A stretch of 29,708 bases of DNA. It comes from JBNKWA01 sp050299555. GTDB taxonomy: Bacteria; Pseudomonadota; Alphaproteobacteria; Rhodobacterales; Rhodobacteraceae. Below, piece after piece: positions 14,934-22,678 of the stretch (its first letter is position 1; each line of letters starts with the position of its first letter). The DNA lies in contig JBNKWA010000042.1 in the NCBI GenBank assembly GCA_050299555.1, positions 1 to 29,708 of the forward strand. Direction: 5' to 3'. The translations under genes and the position numbers were made by a program. The notes below the pieces were generated by a model. It did no database searches, was not told the DNA's origin, and saw nothing but the letters and a program-made list of their open reading frames with translations.

Positions 14934-17156
14934 TCACGGCATCACCCTGAACCGGACGGTCTCGGGCAGGGCGCAGCGATCCGCGGCACAGGGCTGCAGC
15001 GTTACCGTGACCACCTGCGCGGTCGGCGCCAGCGCCAGCCGCAGGGTGCCGACAAGGGCCGGCAGGCTGCCGCCGAGCGGCGACGGCCAGTCCACCGGCG
15101 CGGGCAGGGTAGTCTCGGCGCCCTCCAGCGCCAGCGGCTGCAGCCCCTCGCGGTCGCTGGCCGCCAGGTGCCAGCCCTCGGCGATGGCGATCTCCAGCAC
15201 CAGCCCGGCACCCGAGCGGCGCATCTGCAGCCGCACCGCGCCGCCACCGGCATGGCGCAGCCAGCCGGCGCCGCCCTCGGCCAGCGCCGTGGCGGCGGCC
15301 AGCGCCGTCAGCCGCGCCACCGGCATCTCGGCGGTCTGCCCGGCACTGGCGGCCACCACCGCCCCGGCGCGCGATCGCCTTTCCGGGTCCGGGGCGCGTT
15401 CCTCGAGCATCGCCATCAGTTCCAGCGCCGAGGCCTCGCCAGAGGGCGTCGCCCCATCCTCGTTCTCCAGCACCGTTCCCAGCGCCGGTTCGTCGCGCAC
15501 CAGCGCCAGCCGGCCCTCGGCGGTGGCAAAGCCGCCCAGGATCCGCGTCGCCAGAGCCTCGGCCCGTTCCAGCCAGCCGCTCCCGTCGCCGGCCCTTGCC
15601 CCGGCATCGGCCAGCGCCACGAAACCCAGCCCCAGCCAGGCGAGGTCGGTCAGGTTGGCCGGCTTGGCCGCGCGTCCGCCGGCATGGATGCGCATCAGCC
15701 CGTCGGCCGTTTCCAGCCGCGCCAGCACCGCCTCGGCGGCCCGCGCCGCCGCGTCCACCAGCATGGGCTCGCCCAGCACCCGCCCGGCATCGGCCAGCGC
15801 CCGGATCATCAGCCCGTTCCAGCCGGCGATCACCTTTTCGTCGCGGATCGGGCGGGCACGGGCGTCGCGGGCCGTGCGCATCCGCTCCAGCACGGCGTTG
15901 AGGCGGGCGAAGTCTACCGCCGCGCCGGGCCTCAGATGCGCCACCGGCCCCGCCTCGATGGTCGCCGGCTGGTCGAGCCCCAGCACCGTCACCGCCCAGT
16001 CGCCATCCTCGCCCAGCGCCGCCCGGGCCGCGTCCGGCGGCCAGGCGTAAAAGACGCCTTCCTCGCGCCGGCCCTGCGCGTCGGGGCTGTCGGCATCCTC
16101 GGCGGCGAAGAAGGCGCCATCGGCGTCGGTCATGTCGCGCAGCACGTAGTCTGCGCAGCGCCGCGCCGCGCGCGCATGCGCCTCGGCCCCGGTCAACTCC
16201 CACAATGAAATGTAAGATTGCATCAGAAGAGACTGATTATACAGCATCTTCTCGAAATGCGGCGTGCGCCAGTTGACGTCCACCGTGTAGCGGTGAAAGC
16301 CGCCGCCCACATGGTCGTGGATGCCGCCCGCCGCGATCGCGTCGAGGGTTCCGGCGGCCATCTCCAGCGCCGCCGCATCGCCGCTGCGGTGCCAGCGGTC
16401 GATCAGGAACAACAGATACCCCTCGTGCGGGAACTGCATGGTTTCCGAGAACCCGCCTTCGGCGCGGTTGTACATGCCCGCAAGCTGCGCCACCGCCCGC
16501 GCCGGCACCTCGGCCAGTGCCGCCGCCTCGCCGCTGCCCGAGCGCATGCCGATGCGGCGGACGGCCCCGGTCAGCTCGCCCGCGAACCGCTCGAACTCGG
16601 CGCGCTGGCCTCCGGTCCAGCCCTGGCTGACCGCGCGGCAGAGCTGCAGGAAATGGCCCTGCCGGAAGTAGGTGCCGGTATGGAAGGGCCGCCCGTCGGG
16701 CAGCGCCCAGATCGAGTTCGGCCAGCCGGCCTGGCGGTTCTGCAACGTCGTGGCGAGGATGTAGAAGTGGTCGATGTCGGGCCGTTCCTCGCGGTCCAGC
16801 TTGACGGCCACGAAACCGGCGTTCAGCACCTCGGCCACGGCGACGGTGTCGAAGCTCTCCTCCTCCATCACGTGGCACCAGTGGCAGGTGGCATAGCCCG
16901 CCGACAGGAACAGCGGCAGGTCGCGCCGCGCCGCCTCGGCCAGGGCTGCCTCGCCCCAGGGCCACCAGTCCACCGGGTTGTGGGCGTGCTGAAGAAGATA
17001 GGGCGAGGTCTCGCGAATCAGCCGGTTGACGAAGACCGGCCGTCCGCTCTCCATCAGGTGGGTACGCGGCTCATAGCCGGCCGACATCGCCGCGACGGCA
17101 TCCACCAGTGCGGCGTGCTCGGCCTCGCTGCGGGTGCCTCCCGGCGGTGGCCGCAC
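14934..17156 (-). CDS. DUF255 thioredoxin-domain protein (YyaL/SSP411-like)
   Basis: The 740-residue protein starts with GTG at 17156, 4 nt after the upstream gene's stop, suggesting coupled translation. Residues about 40-125 form the DUF255 thioredoxin-like domain with NRLIRETSPYLLQHAHNPVD and the active-site-like TCHWCHVMEEESF. An (alpha/alpha)-barrel region follows with YNRAEGGFSETMQFPHEGYL, HDHVGGGFHRYTVD, FEKMLYNQ and WNGLMIRALADAG. The length fits the YyaL family, whose reaction is unclear. No signal peptide is seen, so it is probably cytoplasmic. Two paralogous secreted four-cysteine proteins flank it. Confidence 0.93.
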   Translation of the reverse strand: MRPPPGGTRSEAEHAALVDAVAAMSAGYEPRTHLMESGRPVFVNRLIRETSPYLLQHAHNPVDWWPWGEAALAEAARRDLPLFLSAGYATCHWCHVMEEESFDTVAVAEVLNAGFVAVKLDREERPDIDHFYILATTLQNRQAGWPNSIWALPDGRPFHTGTYFRQGHFLQLCRAVSQGWTGGQRAEFERFAGELTGAVRRIGMRSGSGEAAALAEVPARAVAQLAGMYNRAEGGFSETMQFPHEGYLLFLIDRWHRSGDAAALEMAAGTLDAIAAGGIHDHVGGGFHRYTVDVNWRTPHFEKMLYNQSLLMQSYISLWELTGAEAHARAARRCADYVLRDMTDADGAFFAAEDADSPDAQGRREEGVFYAWPPDAARAALGEDGDWAVTVLGLDQPATIEAGPVAHLRPGAAVDFARLNAVLERMRTARDARARPIRDEKVIAGWNGLMIRALADAGRVLGEPMLVDAAARAAEAVLARLETADGLMRIHAGGRAAKPANLTDLAWLGLGFVALADAGARAGDGSGWLERAEALATRILGGFATAEGRLALVRDEPALGTVLENEDGATPSGEASALELMAMLEERAPDPERRSRAGAVVAASAGQTAEMPVARLTALAAATALAEGGAGWLRHAGGGAVRLQMRRSGAGLVLEIAIAEGWHLAASDREGLQPLALEGAETTLPAPVDWPSPLGGSLPALVGTLRLALAPTAQVVTVTLQPCAADRCALPETVRFRVMP

Positions 17157-17160
17157 CGGC

Positions 17161-17589
17161 TCAGCTCGACAGGCCGAACGAGCAGGAGAGCGGCCGTTCG
17201 GTCACCTCGGTCATCACCTGGACATCGCCCGAGTCACGGCCGTTGGCCTGCGGGATGACCATGATCTGCCCACCCTGCCGCACGTGGCGGAAGCAGGCCG
17301 GACCGCCTTCCTGCTCCCAGTAGAAGCAGAAGTTGCCGGCCTCGTAGGCCCATTGGCCCGACATGCAGGTGCCGTCGATCAGCTCGATCCAGACCAGGCG
17401 CGAGGCGGGGTCGGGATGGTATTGCTCATAGGCCCAGGGCAGCCCGCCGATGGTGTAGGTCAGGGTCTTGCCATGGGCGAACTCCGCCCACTCGCCCGGC
17501 GGGATGTCGCCCGGCGCGCCCGGCGGGGCCTCGCCCGCCACGGCCGGCATGGCCAGAAACGCCGCCACCAGGGTTGCTCCGATACGCAT
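17161..17589 (-). CDS. secreted four-cysteine protein, paralogue 2
   Basis: The start at 17589 gives a signal peptide MRIGATLVAAFLAMPAVAG after GGGAGGGAAGG; the frame extends to 17697 but those residues are not signal-like. The 142-residue product contains HGKTLTYTIGGLPWAYEQYH, IDGTCMSG, FCFYWEQEGGPACF and ERPLSCSF. Cysteine spacing (13, 11, 37) is identical to the protein at 14530-14931. It is first in the operon with DUF255. The family is common-looking in this bacterial group but I know of no assigned function. Confidence 0.82.
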   Translation of the reverse strand: MRIGATLVAAFLAMPAVAGEAPPGAPGDIPPGEWAEFAHGKTLTYTIGGLPWAYEQYHPDPASRLVWIELIDGTCMSGQWAYEAGNFCFYWEQEGGPACFRHVRQGGQIMVIPQANGRDSGDVQVMTEVTERPLSCSFGLSS

Positions 17590-17666
17590 CCTTCCCTCCC
17601 ACAAACAGGCACTCCACCAGGCGCAGACTAGTGCGCCGGGCGGAGCCTTTCCACCGTCCTCGGCAT

Positions 17667-17694
17667 TTGAGGTAAGGATCGCCGGGATTTTAAT
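17667..17694 (+). promoter_or_regulatory. candidate sigma70-type promoter for the NuoE-NuoF gene
   Basis: TTGAGG (17667-17672), a 16-bp spacer and TTTAAT (17689-17694, five of six matches to TATAAT) lie in an AT-richer patch of the divergent gap. Transcription would start near 17701, about 100 nt before the ATG at 17805. Confidence 0.45.
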
Positions 17695-17804
17695 CATCTG
17701 CGGCCTTTTGCCGGCGGAAAACGACTCTGGCCAGCGCGCCGCCAGAAGCGGTAAAGCGGGGTCGGCGCAAGGCGGCGCCGGGCCGGGGCGGAGCGCAGGG
17801 CGAC

Positions 17805-19502
17805 ATGGCGGATCAGGCGGCGGATCAGGCGGCGGGGGTCTGGAAGAAGGGGCGCGGCAAGGGCCGGCCGACCCCCAAGGGCCGCCAGCTCGACGACCAC
17901 GCGCTGGCCGAGGTCGAGGCCCTGCTCGGCGACGGGCCGCGCCGCCGCGACCTGCTGATCGAATACCTGCACCTGATCCAGGACCATTGCGGGCACCTCT
18001 CGGCGGCGCATCTCAGGGCGCTGGCCGAAGAGATGAAGATGGCCCAGGCCGAAATCTACGAGGTGGCCAGCTTCTACGCCCATTTCGACGTGGTGAAGGA
18101 GGGCGAGACGCCGCCGCCGGAACTGACCATCAGGGTCTGCGATTCGCTGTCCTGCGAGCTTGCCGGGGCCCAGGCGCTGATGGCGGCGCTGAAGGCCGGC
18201 ACCGGCGCCGACGCGGTGCGGGTGGTGCGGGCCCCCTGCATGGGCCGCTGCGATACCGCGCCGGTGGCCGAGATCGGCCACAACCACGTCGACAACGCCA
18301 CGCCCGAGGCGGTCCTGCAGGCGATGCTGGAGGGCAATACCCACGCGCATGTGCCGCATTACGAGGACCTTGCCGCCTATCGCGCCGCCGGCGGCTATGC
18401 GACGGTGCAAGACTACCGCAAGCACGGCGATCCCGAGGCGGTGCAGGACAAGGTGCTTGCCTCGGGCCTGCGCGGCCTCGGCGGCGCCGGCTTCCCCTCG
18501 GGGCGCAAGTGGAGCTTCGTGCGCGGCTATCCCGGCCCCCGCTATCTGGCCGTCAACGGCGACGAGGGCGAGCCGGGCACCTTCAAGGACCGCTATTATC
18601 TGGAACGCACGCCGCACCTGATGCTGGAGGGCATGCTGATCGCCGCCTGGGCGGTGGATGCGATGAAGTGCTTCATCTACATGCGCGACGAATACCCGGC
18701 GGTGCTGGAGATCCTGCGCCGCGAGATCGCCGCGCTGGAAGACGCGCATATCGTCAGGCCGGGCTTCATCGTGCTCAGGCGCGGTGCCGGCGCCTATATC
18801 TGCGGCGAGGAATCGGCGATGATCGAGTCGATCGAGGGCAAGCGCGGGCTGCCCCGGCATCGGCCGCCTTATGTCGCCGAGGTGGGGCTGTTCGGCCGCC
18901 CGACGCTGGTCCACAACGTCGAGACCCTGCACTGGGTGGCGCGGGTCTGCCGCGAGGGCCCCGAGATCCTGAACAGTGTCGAGAAGAACGGCCGCAAGGG
19001 CCTGCGCAGCTTCTCGGTCTCGGGCCGGGTGGCGCGTCCGGGCGTCTACCTGCTGCCGGCGGGCTCGACCATCACCGACATCATCGAGGCGGCCGGCGGC
19101 ATGGCCGAGGGGCACGTCTTCAAGGCCTACCAGCCGGGCGGCCCGTCCTCGGGCCTCTTGCCGGCCTCGCTGTCGGACGTGCCGCTCGACTTCGACACCC
19201 TGCAGCCCCATGGCAGCTTCATCGGCTCGGCGGCGGTCGTGGTGCTGTCCGACCATGACAGCGCCCGCGATGCCGCGCTGAACATGCTGCGCTTCTTCGA
19301 GGACGAGAGCTGTGGCCAGTGCACGCCATGCCGGGTCGGATGCGAGAAGGCGGTCAAGCTGATGCAGGCCGATGCCTGGGACCAGGGGCTGCTGGAGGAG
19401 CTGTGCCAGACCATGGCCGACGCCTCGATCTGCGGCCTCGGCCAGGCGGCGCCGAACCCGATCCGCCTGACCATGAAGCATTTCCCGGGCGAGATCGGCT
19501 GA
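17805..19502 (+). CDS. NuoE-NuoF fusion, formate dehydrogenase diaphorase type
   Basis: The 565-residue protein joins two domains. Residues about 35-175 are a NuoE/FdsG-like thioredoxin-fold [2Fe-2S] domain with CDSLSC and CMGRC. The rest is a NuoF/FdsB-like flavoprotein with GLRGLGGAGFPSGRKW (FMN/NADH site), GDEGEPGTFKDR, GAGAYICGEESAMIESIEGK and the [4Fe-4S] motif SCGQCTPCRVGC. Such fusions act as the NAD+-reducing module of soluble formate dehydrogenases. The catalytic FdsA gene expected downstream is absent; a 99-bp hairpin and an esterase gene follow instead. It may pair with a distant alpha subunit or another oxidoreductase. Confidence 0.88.
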   Translation: MADQAADQAAGVWKKGRGKGRPTPKGRQLDDHALAEVEALLGDGPRRRDLLIEYLHLIQDHCGHLSAAHLRALAEEMKMAQAEIYEVASFYAHFDVVKEGETPPPELTIRVCDSLSCELAGAQALMAALKAGTGADAVRVVRAPCMGRCDTAPVAEIGHNHVDNATPEAVLQAMLEGNTHAHVPHYEDLAAYRAAGGYATVQDYRKHGDPEAVQDKVLASGLRGLGGAGFPSGRKWSFVRGYPGPRYLAVNGDEGEPGTFKDRYYLERTPHLMLEGMLIAAWAVDAMKCFIYMRDEYPAVLEILRREIAALEDAHIVRPGFIVLRRGAGAYICGEESAMIESIEGKRGLPRHRPPYVAEVGLFGRPTLVHNVETLHWVARVCREGPEILNSVEKNGRKGLRSFSVSGRVARPGVYLLPAGSTITDIIEAAGGMAEGHVFKAYQPGGPSSGLLPASLSDVPLDFDTLQPHGSFIGSAAVVVLSDHDSARDAALNMLRFFEDESCGQCTPCRVGCEKAVKLMQADAWDQGLLEELCQTMADASICGLGQAAPNPIRLTMKHFPGEIG

Positions 19503-19530
19503 CGGCCGGAAACGCGCCGGGGGCCCCTGA

Positions 19531-19629
19531 TCGCGCCCCTGACCCCGTGCCCCGACCGGCCCCGGGCCGCTCCCCGCCCGCCCACCCGCGCGCCCGGGGG
19601 GCAATGGGGGCACGGGGTCAGGGGCGCGA
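19531..19629 (+). repeat. C-rich-loop hairpin repeat, copy 4, extended arms
   Basis: Segments 19531-19553 and 19607-19629 are perfect 23-bp inverted repeats. Inside them sits a shorter imperfect inverted repeat (CCCCGGGCCGC against GCGCGCCCGGGG) with a C-rich loop containing TCCCCGCCCGCCCACCC, the core of the hairpin family at 13191, 14339 and 22505. It begins 29 nt after the stop of the NuoE-NuoF gene and probably defines its transcript 3' end. Confidence 0.85.
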
Positions 19630-19655
19630 CGGAAACGCCACCGCTGCGCGTGTCA

Positions 19656-19688
19656 CCCCCCGAAAGCCCCCCGAAAGCCCCCCCGAAG
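19656..19688. repeat. 11-bp tandem repeat
   Basis: CCCCCCGAAAG occurs at 19656-19666 and 19667-19677, followed by a third imperfect unit. It lies directly before the ribosome-binding site (GAGGGA) of the esterase gene at 19705. Slippage in this C-rich tract could change leader length, but it is too short and imperfect to infer phase variation. Confidence 0.7.
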
Positions 19689-19704
19689 GACCCGAGGGAC
19701 GCCG

Positions 19705-20595
19705 ATGCGCATGATTGCCTTTCTCGCCGCCTGCCTGATCGCCTGCTGGGCCACGCTTCCGGCCCTCGCCGCAAGCCTTGCGGGCCGCGACTATGTCGTG
19801 ACCGACGGCCGCCCGGACGCCGCACCGGCGCCGCTGGTCATCGTCCTGCACGGCGCCGGGGGCAACGGCCGGTTGCAGCAGCGCCTTACCGGCTTCGACC
19901 GATGGGCCGCTGCCTATGGCGCTGTCGTCGTCTATCCCTCGGCCCCGCGCAGGCTGTGGAACGACGGCCGCTTCGAGGCTGTCGGCAATGACCGCATCGC
20001 CCGCCGCGACGACATCGCCTGGTTCCGCGCGCTGGTGGCCGAGCTGGCCGCAAGCGGCGTCGCCGACCCGGCCCGGGTCTATGTGATCGGCCATTCCAAC
20101 GGCGGCGGCATGGCCATGGCGCTGGCCTGCCGGGCGCCCGACCTGGTCCAGGGCATCGCCGTCGTCGCCACCAAGGTGCTGAAGGACGCCCCGTGCCCGG
20201 CCGCCGCCACACCGGTTCCGGCGGTCTTCTTCTACGGCACCGCCGACACCCTTGCCCCCCATGCCGGCCGGCCCACCGGCACCGAGGGGGCATTGCCCTG
20301 GAACGCCGGCCGCACCTTCTCGGCCGGCCAGTCGATCGCCATCTGGGCCCGCCGCAACGGCTGCACCATGGGGCGCCCCGTCCGCATCGACCCGGCCCCG
20401 GACGGGGTCTCGGTCAGCCGCTTCGACGGCACCGGCTGCCGCGCGCCGCTGCGCTATTTCGAGATCGCCGGTGCCGGCCACGGCTGGCCGGGGGCGGGCG
20501 TGTCCGCGGTTCGTCCCGCCCGGCGCAAGACCGAGCCCGTGGTGCGCGACATCGATGCCGGCCGGGAGGCGATGCGCTTCTGGTTCGGGCGCTGA
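19705..20595 (+). CDS. secreted LpqC-like esterase / PHB depolymerase homologue
   Basis: The 296-residue product has a signal peptide (MRMIAFLAACLIACWATLPALA) and an alpha/beta-hydrolase domain of the LpqC/poly(3-hydroxybutyrate) depolymerase type. Visible are the oxyanion region LHGAGGN, nucleophile elbow GHSNGGG, a likely acid in FYGTADT and histidine in GAGHGWPG. Export suggests action on extracellular or periplasmic polyesters, feruloyl or other esters rather than on intracellular granules. GAGGGA precedes the ATG. It follows the extended hairpin, so it is probably a separate transcription unit. Confidence 0.88.
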   Translation: MRMIAFLAACLIACWATLPALAASLAGRDYVVTDGRPDAAPAPLVIVLHGAGGNGRLQQRLTGFDRWAAAYGAVVVYPSAPRRLWNDGRFEAVGNDRIARRDDIAWFRALVAELAASGVADPARVYVIGHSNGGGMAMALACRAPDLVQGIAVVATKVLKDAPCPAAATPVPAVFFYGTADTLAPHAGRPTGTEGALPWNAGRTFSAGQSIAIWARRNGCTMGRPVRIDPAPDGVSVSRFDGTGCRAPLRYFEIAGAGHGWPGAGVSAVRPARRKTEPVVRDIDAGREAMRFWFGR

Positions 20596-20677
20596 GCCCC
20601 GCTCAGGTGCCGCTTGACCGCTCGGGTGGCTGTGGCACAGTCGCGCCCGGGTATGGGGTAGCAGCGGGGGCAGGGGC

Positions 20678-21217
20678 ATGAGTGAGATCGCGGCGATACA
20701 GGTGACGCCGGACAGCTTTGTCGGAGACGCGCCCTGGCGACGCCCGGCGCCGGGCACACCGGCGCTGCCCGAGCCGCTGATCGGGGGCGTCACCGTCGCG
20801 CCGCTCCTCGGCATGAGCGACCGGCGCGGCACGCTCTACGAGCTTCTGACCGCCCGCGACGGCGAGATCGAGCCCATCGTCCATGTCTACCGCGTGCACG
20901 CGGCCGCCGGGTCGGTCCGCGCCTGGGTCTATCACAAGTGGCAGCACGACCGGCTGAGCTTCACCGAAGGCGCCTTCCGGGTGGTTCTCTATGACATCCG
21001 CCAGGACAGCCCGACCTGCGGGTTGCTCAACGTGATGGATGTCGGCGTCGACAATCCCTGCCGCCTGCGCATCCCGCCCTTTGTGGTGCATGCGGTGCAC
21101 AATCGCGGCGACGACGCCAGTTTCGTCAACATGCCGACGAGGGCCTATGACCCCGCCCGGCCGGACAAGTTCCGCCTGCCGCCGGACCATCCCGGCGTGC
21201 CCTATCGCTTCGAATAG
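20678..21217 (+). CDS. RmlC-like cupin (dTDP-4-dehydrorhamnose epimerase family)
   Basis: The 179-residue protein shows the RmlC-type cupin pattern: RAWVYHKWQHDRLSF, GAFRVVLYDIRQDSPTCG, CRLRIPPFVVHAVHN and MPTRAYDPARPDKFRLP. RmlC enzymes invert C3 and C5 of dTDP-4-keto sugars for rhamnose-type polysaccharides. Aligning the motif with RGLHYQ / R-x-WHxHK of relatives places valine (WVYH) where the catalytic histidine usually stands, so classical epimerase activity is doubtful. AGCGGGGGCAGGGG precedes the ATG. The following glycosyltransferase, 15 nt downstream, supports a surface-polysaccharide setting. Confidence 0.78.
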   Translation: MSEIAAIQVTPDSFVGDAPWRRPAPGTPALPEPLIGGVTVAPLLGMSDRRGTLYELLTARDGEIEPIVHVYRVHAAAGSVRAWVYHKWQHDRLSFTEGAFRVVLYDIRQDSPTCGLLNVMDVGVDNPCRLRIPPFVVHAVHNRGDDASFVNMPTRAYDPARPDKFRLPPDHPGVPYRFE

Positions 21218-21232
21218 GCCGCCCGGCGCCCG

Positions 21233-22474
21233 ATGACCGCGCCGCGCTTCACCGTGGTGATGGCGACCTACAACCGTGGCCGCCACATCCTGCCTTCGGT
21301 GCGGTCCGTGCTTGGCCAGACGCTTGGCGATTTCGAGCTTCTGGTCATCGGCGATGCCTGCAGCGACGCGACCGGCGACGTGGTGGCCGGTATCGGCGAT
21401 CCGCGCCTGCGCTGGATCAACCTGACCGAACGCTGGGGCACCCAGTCGGGACCCAACAACCGCGGCATCGCCGAGGCGCGGGCACCGCTGGTGGCCTATA
21501 TCGGCCATGACGACATCTGGGAGCCGGACCACCTGGCCAGCCACGCCCGGCTCCATGATGCCGGCGGCGTCGACGTCGTGGCCAGCGGGTTGGTCGCCTA
21601 TGGCACCGAGGGCTCGGGGCAGGTGACGGTGCACGGGCTCTTCGCCGATCCCGGCGATGCGGCGCGGCTGTTCCTGCCGCCGAGCGCGCTGTCGCACCGG
21701 CGTGGGATCGTGCCGGCGGTGGGCGGCTGGCGGCGCAAGGAGGAGCTTGCGCTGCCGGTCGATCGCGACCTGCAGACCCGGCTGGCCGCCGCGGGATACC
21801 GCTTCGCCTCCACCGGCCGCATCGGCGGTCACAAGTTCGTCGGCGCGGTGCGGTACCTGTCCTACCTGCAGCCGTCATCGGACGAGCAGGCGGCGATGCT
21901 GGCGCGCCTGGGCGAGCCGGGACACCGGACCGCGGTGGACGCGGCCGTGGAGGTGGCCCGCCGCGCCGGCCGCTTCATGTCGACGCCGCTGGAGCGGCTG
22001 CGCGACCCGGCGGTGCGCGGCCGCGTGCTGGCGGCGATCCGCGGGCTCGATGTCGCCGTGCGCCCGCTGGGGCAGGGTGCGACCATCGCGCAGACGGACG
22101 AGCGGCGGGGGCAGGACTGGTGGAAGCCGAACCCGCGCCTGCCGGACTATCGCTGGTCGGGGCCGAACCCGAACCCGCGGGTGCTGGTCCCGTTCACCCA
22201 TGACGGCGCGGCGGCCTTCCAACTGGCGCTGGTCTTCCGCGACCGGGCGATCCTGCCTCAGGTGCTGCTGAACGGCGCGCCGGTCGCTGCCAGCCTGTCG
22301 GCCAGGGAACGCCGCGAGGGCCTGGTCTTTGCCACGCTCGGCCTTCGCGGACCGCTTCGGACCGATGCTCCGTCGGTGATAGAGCTGCGCCAGGACCCGG
22401 CGCGCCAGCGGGTCACCGGGACCGGACAAAGGCGCGGGCTCGGCCTCGGCGAGGTGCGCCTGGCGCCCGTCTGA
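21233..22474 (+). CDS. family 2 glycosyltransferase
   Basis: The 413-residue protein opens with the GT-A fold signature FTVVMATYNRGRHILPSVRSVLGQTL, followed by LLVIGDACSDATGD and the metal-binding region AYIGHDDIWEPDHL (DD as the DxD equivalent). The catalytic GT2 domain covers about the first 200 residues; the C-terminal half is not recognised and lacks clear membrane helices. It would transfer a sugar from a nucleotide donor in the cytoplasm. It lies 15 nt after the RmlC-like gene, suggesting one operon for glycan modification. Confidence 0.88.
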   Translation: MTAPRFTVVMATYNRGRHILPSVRSVLGQTLGDFELLVIGDACSDATGDVVAGIGDPRLRWINLTERWGTQSGPNNRGIAEARAPLVAYIGHDDIWEPDHLASHARLHDAGGVDVVASGLVAYGTEGSGQVTVHGLFADPGDAARLFLPPSALSHRRGIVPAVGGWRRKEELALPVDRDLQTRLAAAGYRFASTGRIGGHKFVGAVRYLSYLQPSSDEQAAMLARLGEPGHRTAVDAAVEVARRAGRFMSTPLERLRDPAVRGRVLAAIRGLDVAVRPLGQGATIAQTDERRGQDWWKPNPRLPDYRWSGPNPNPRVLVPFTHDGAAAFQLALVFRDRAILPQVLLNGAPVAASLSARERREGLVFATLGLRGPLRTDAPSVIELRQDPARQRVTGTGQRRGLGLGEVRLAPV

Positions 22475-22504
22475 TCCACCTGATCCCGCTTGATCATGCC
22501 GTCC

Positions 22505-22553
22505 ATCGCGCCCGGGCGCTCCCCGCCCACCCACCCTCGCGCCCGGGCGCGAT
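22505..22553 (+). repeat. C-rich-loop hairpin repeat, copy 2
   Basis: ATCGCGCCCGGGCGC (22505-22519) and GCGCCCGGGCGCGAT (22539-22553) are perfect arms around TCCCCGCCCACCCACCCTC, a spacer identical to copy 1. The outermost base pair is A-T here but G-C in copy 1, a compensatory change supporting a selected stem. It starts 31 nt after the glycosyltransferase stop, in sense orientation. Confidence 0.85.
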
Positions 22554-22678
22554 TGGCACCCCGGGTCGGGGGTCGCAATCTGCGGGCGCGCCCGCAGCGC
22601 ATGGCCTTTCGGCCTTTCATCTTTCCGCCCGGGCGATTAGGTCTCTCGGCGACCGTCCCCAGTGCCGATGCCAAGCCC

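Noticed and set aside
20641..20651. TCGCGCCCGGG before the RmlC-like gene as a fifth hairpin copy
   Set aside because: Only one arm-like segment is present; there is no second arm or matching C-rich loop.
13191..22553. C-rich hairpins as CcsR/'cuckoo' small RNAs
   Set aside because: Those Rhodobacter RNAs carry a CCUCCUCCC loop and follow DUF1127 genes; neither is seen here.
22655..22661. Single GTCCCCA heptamers near ftsY and at 8779-8785 as further elements
   Set aside because: They lack the palindrome and the 34/45-nt spacing, so they are expected by chance.
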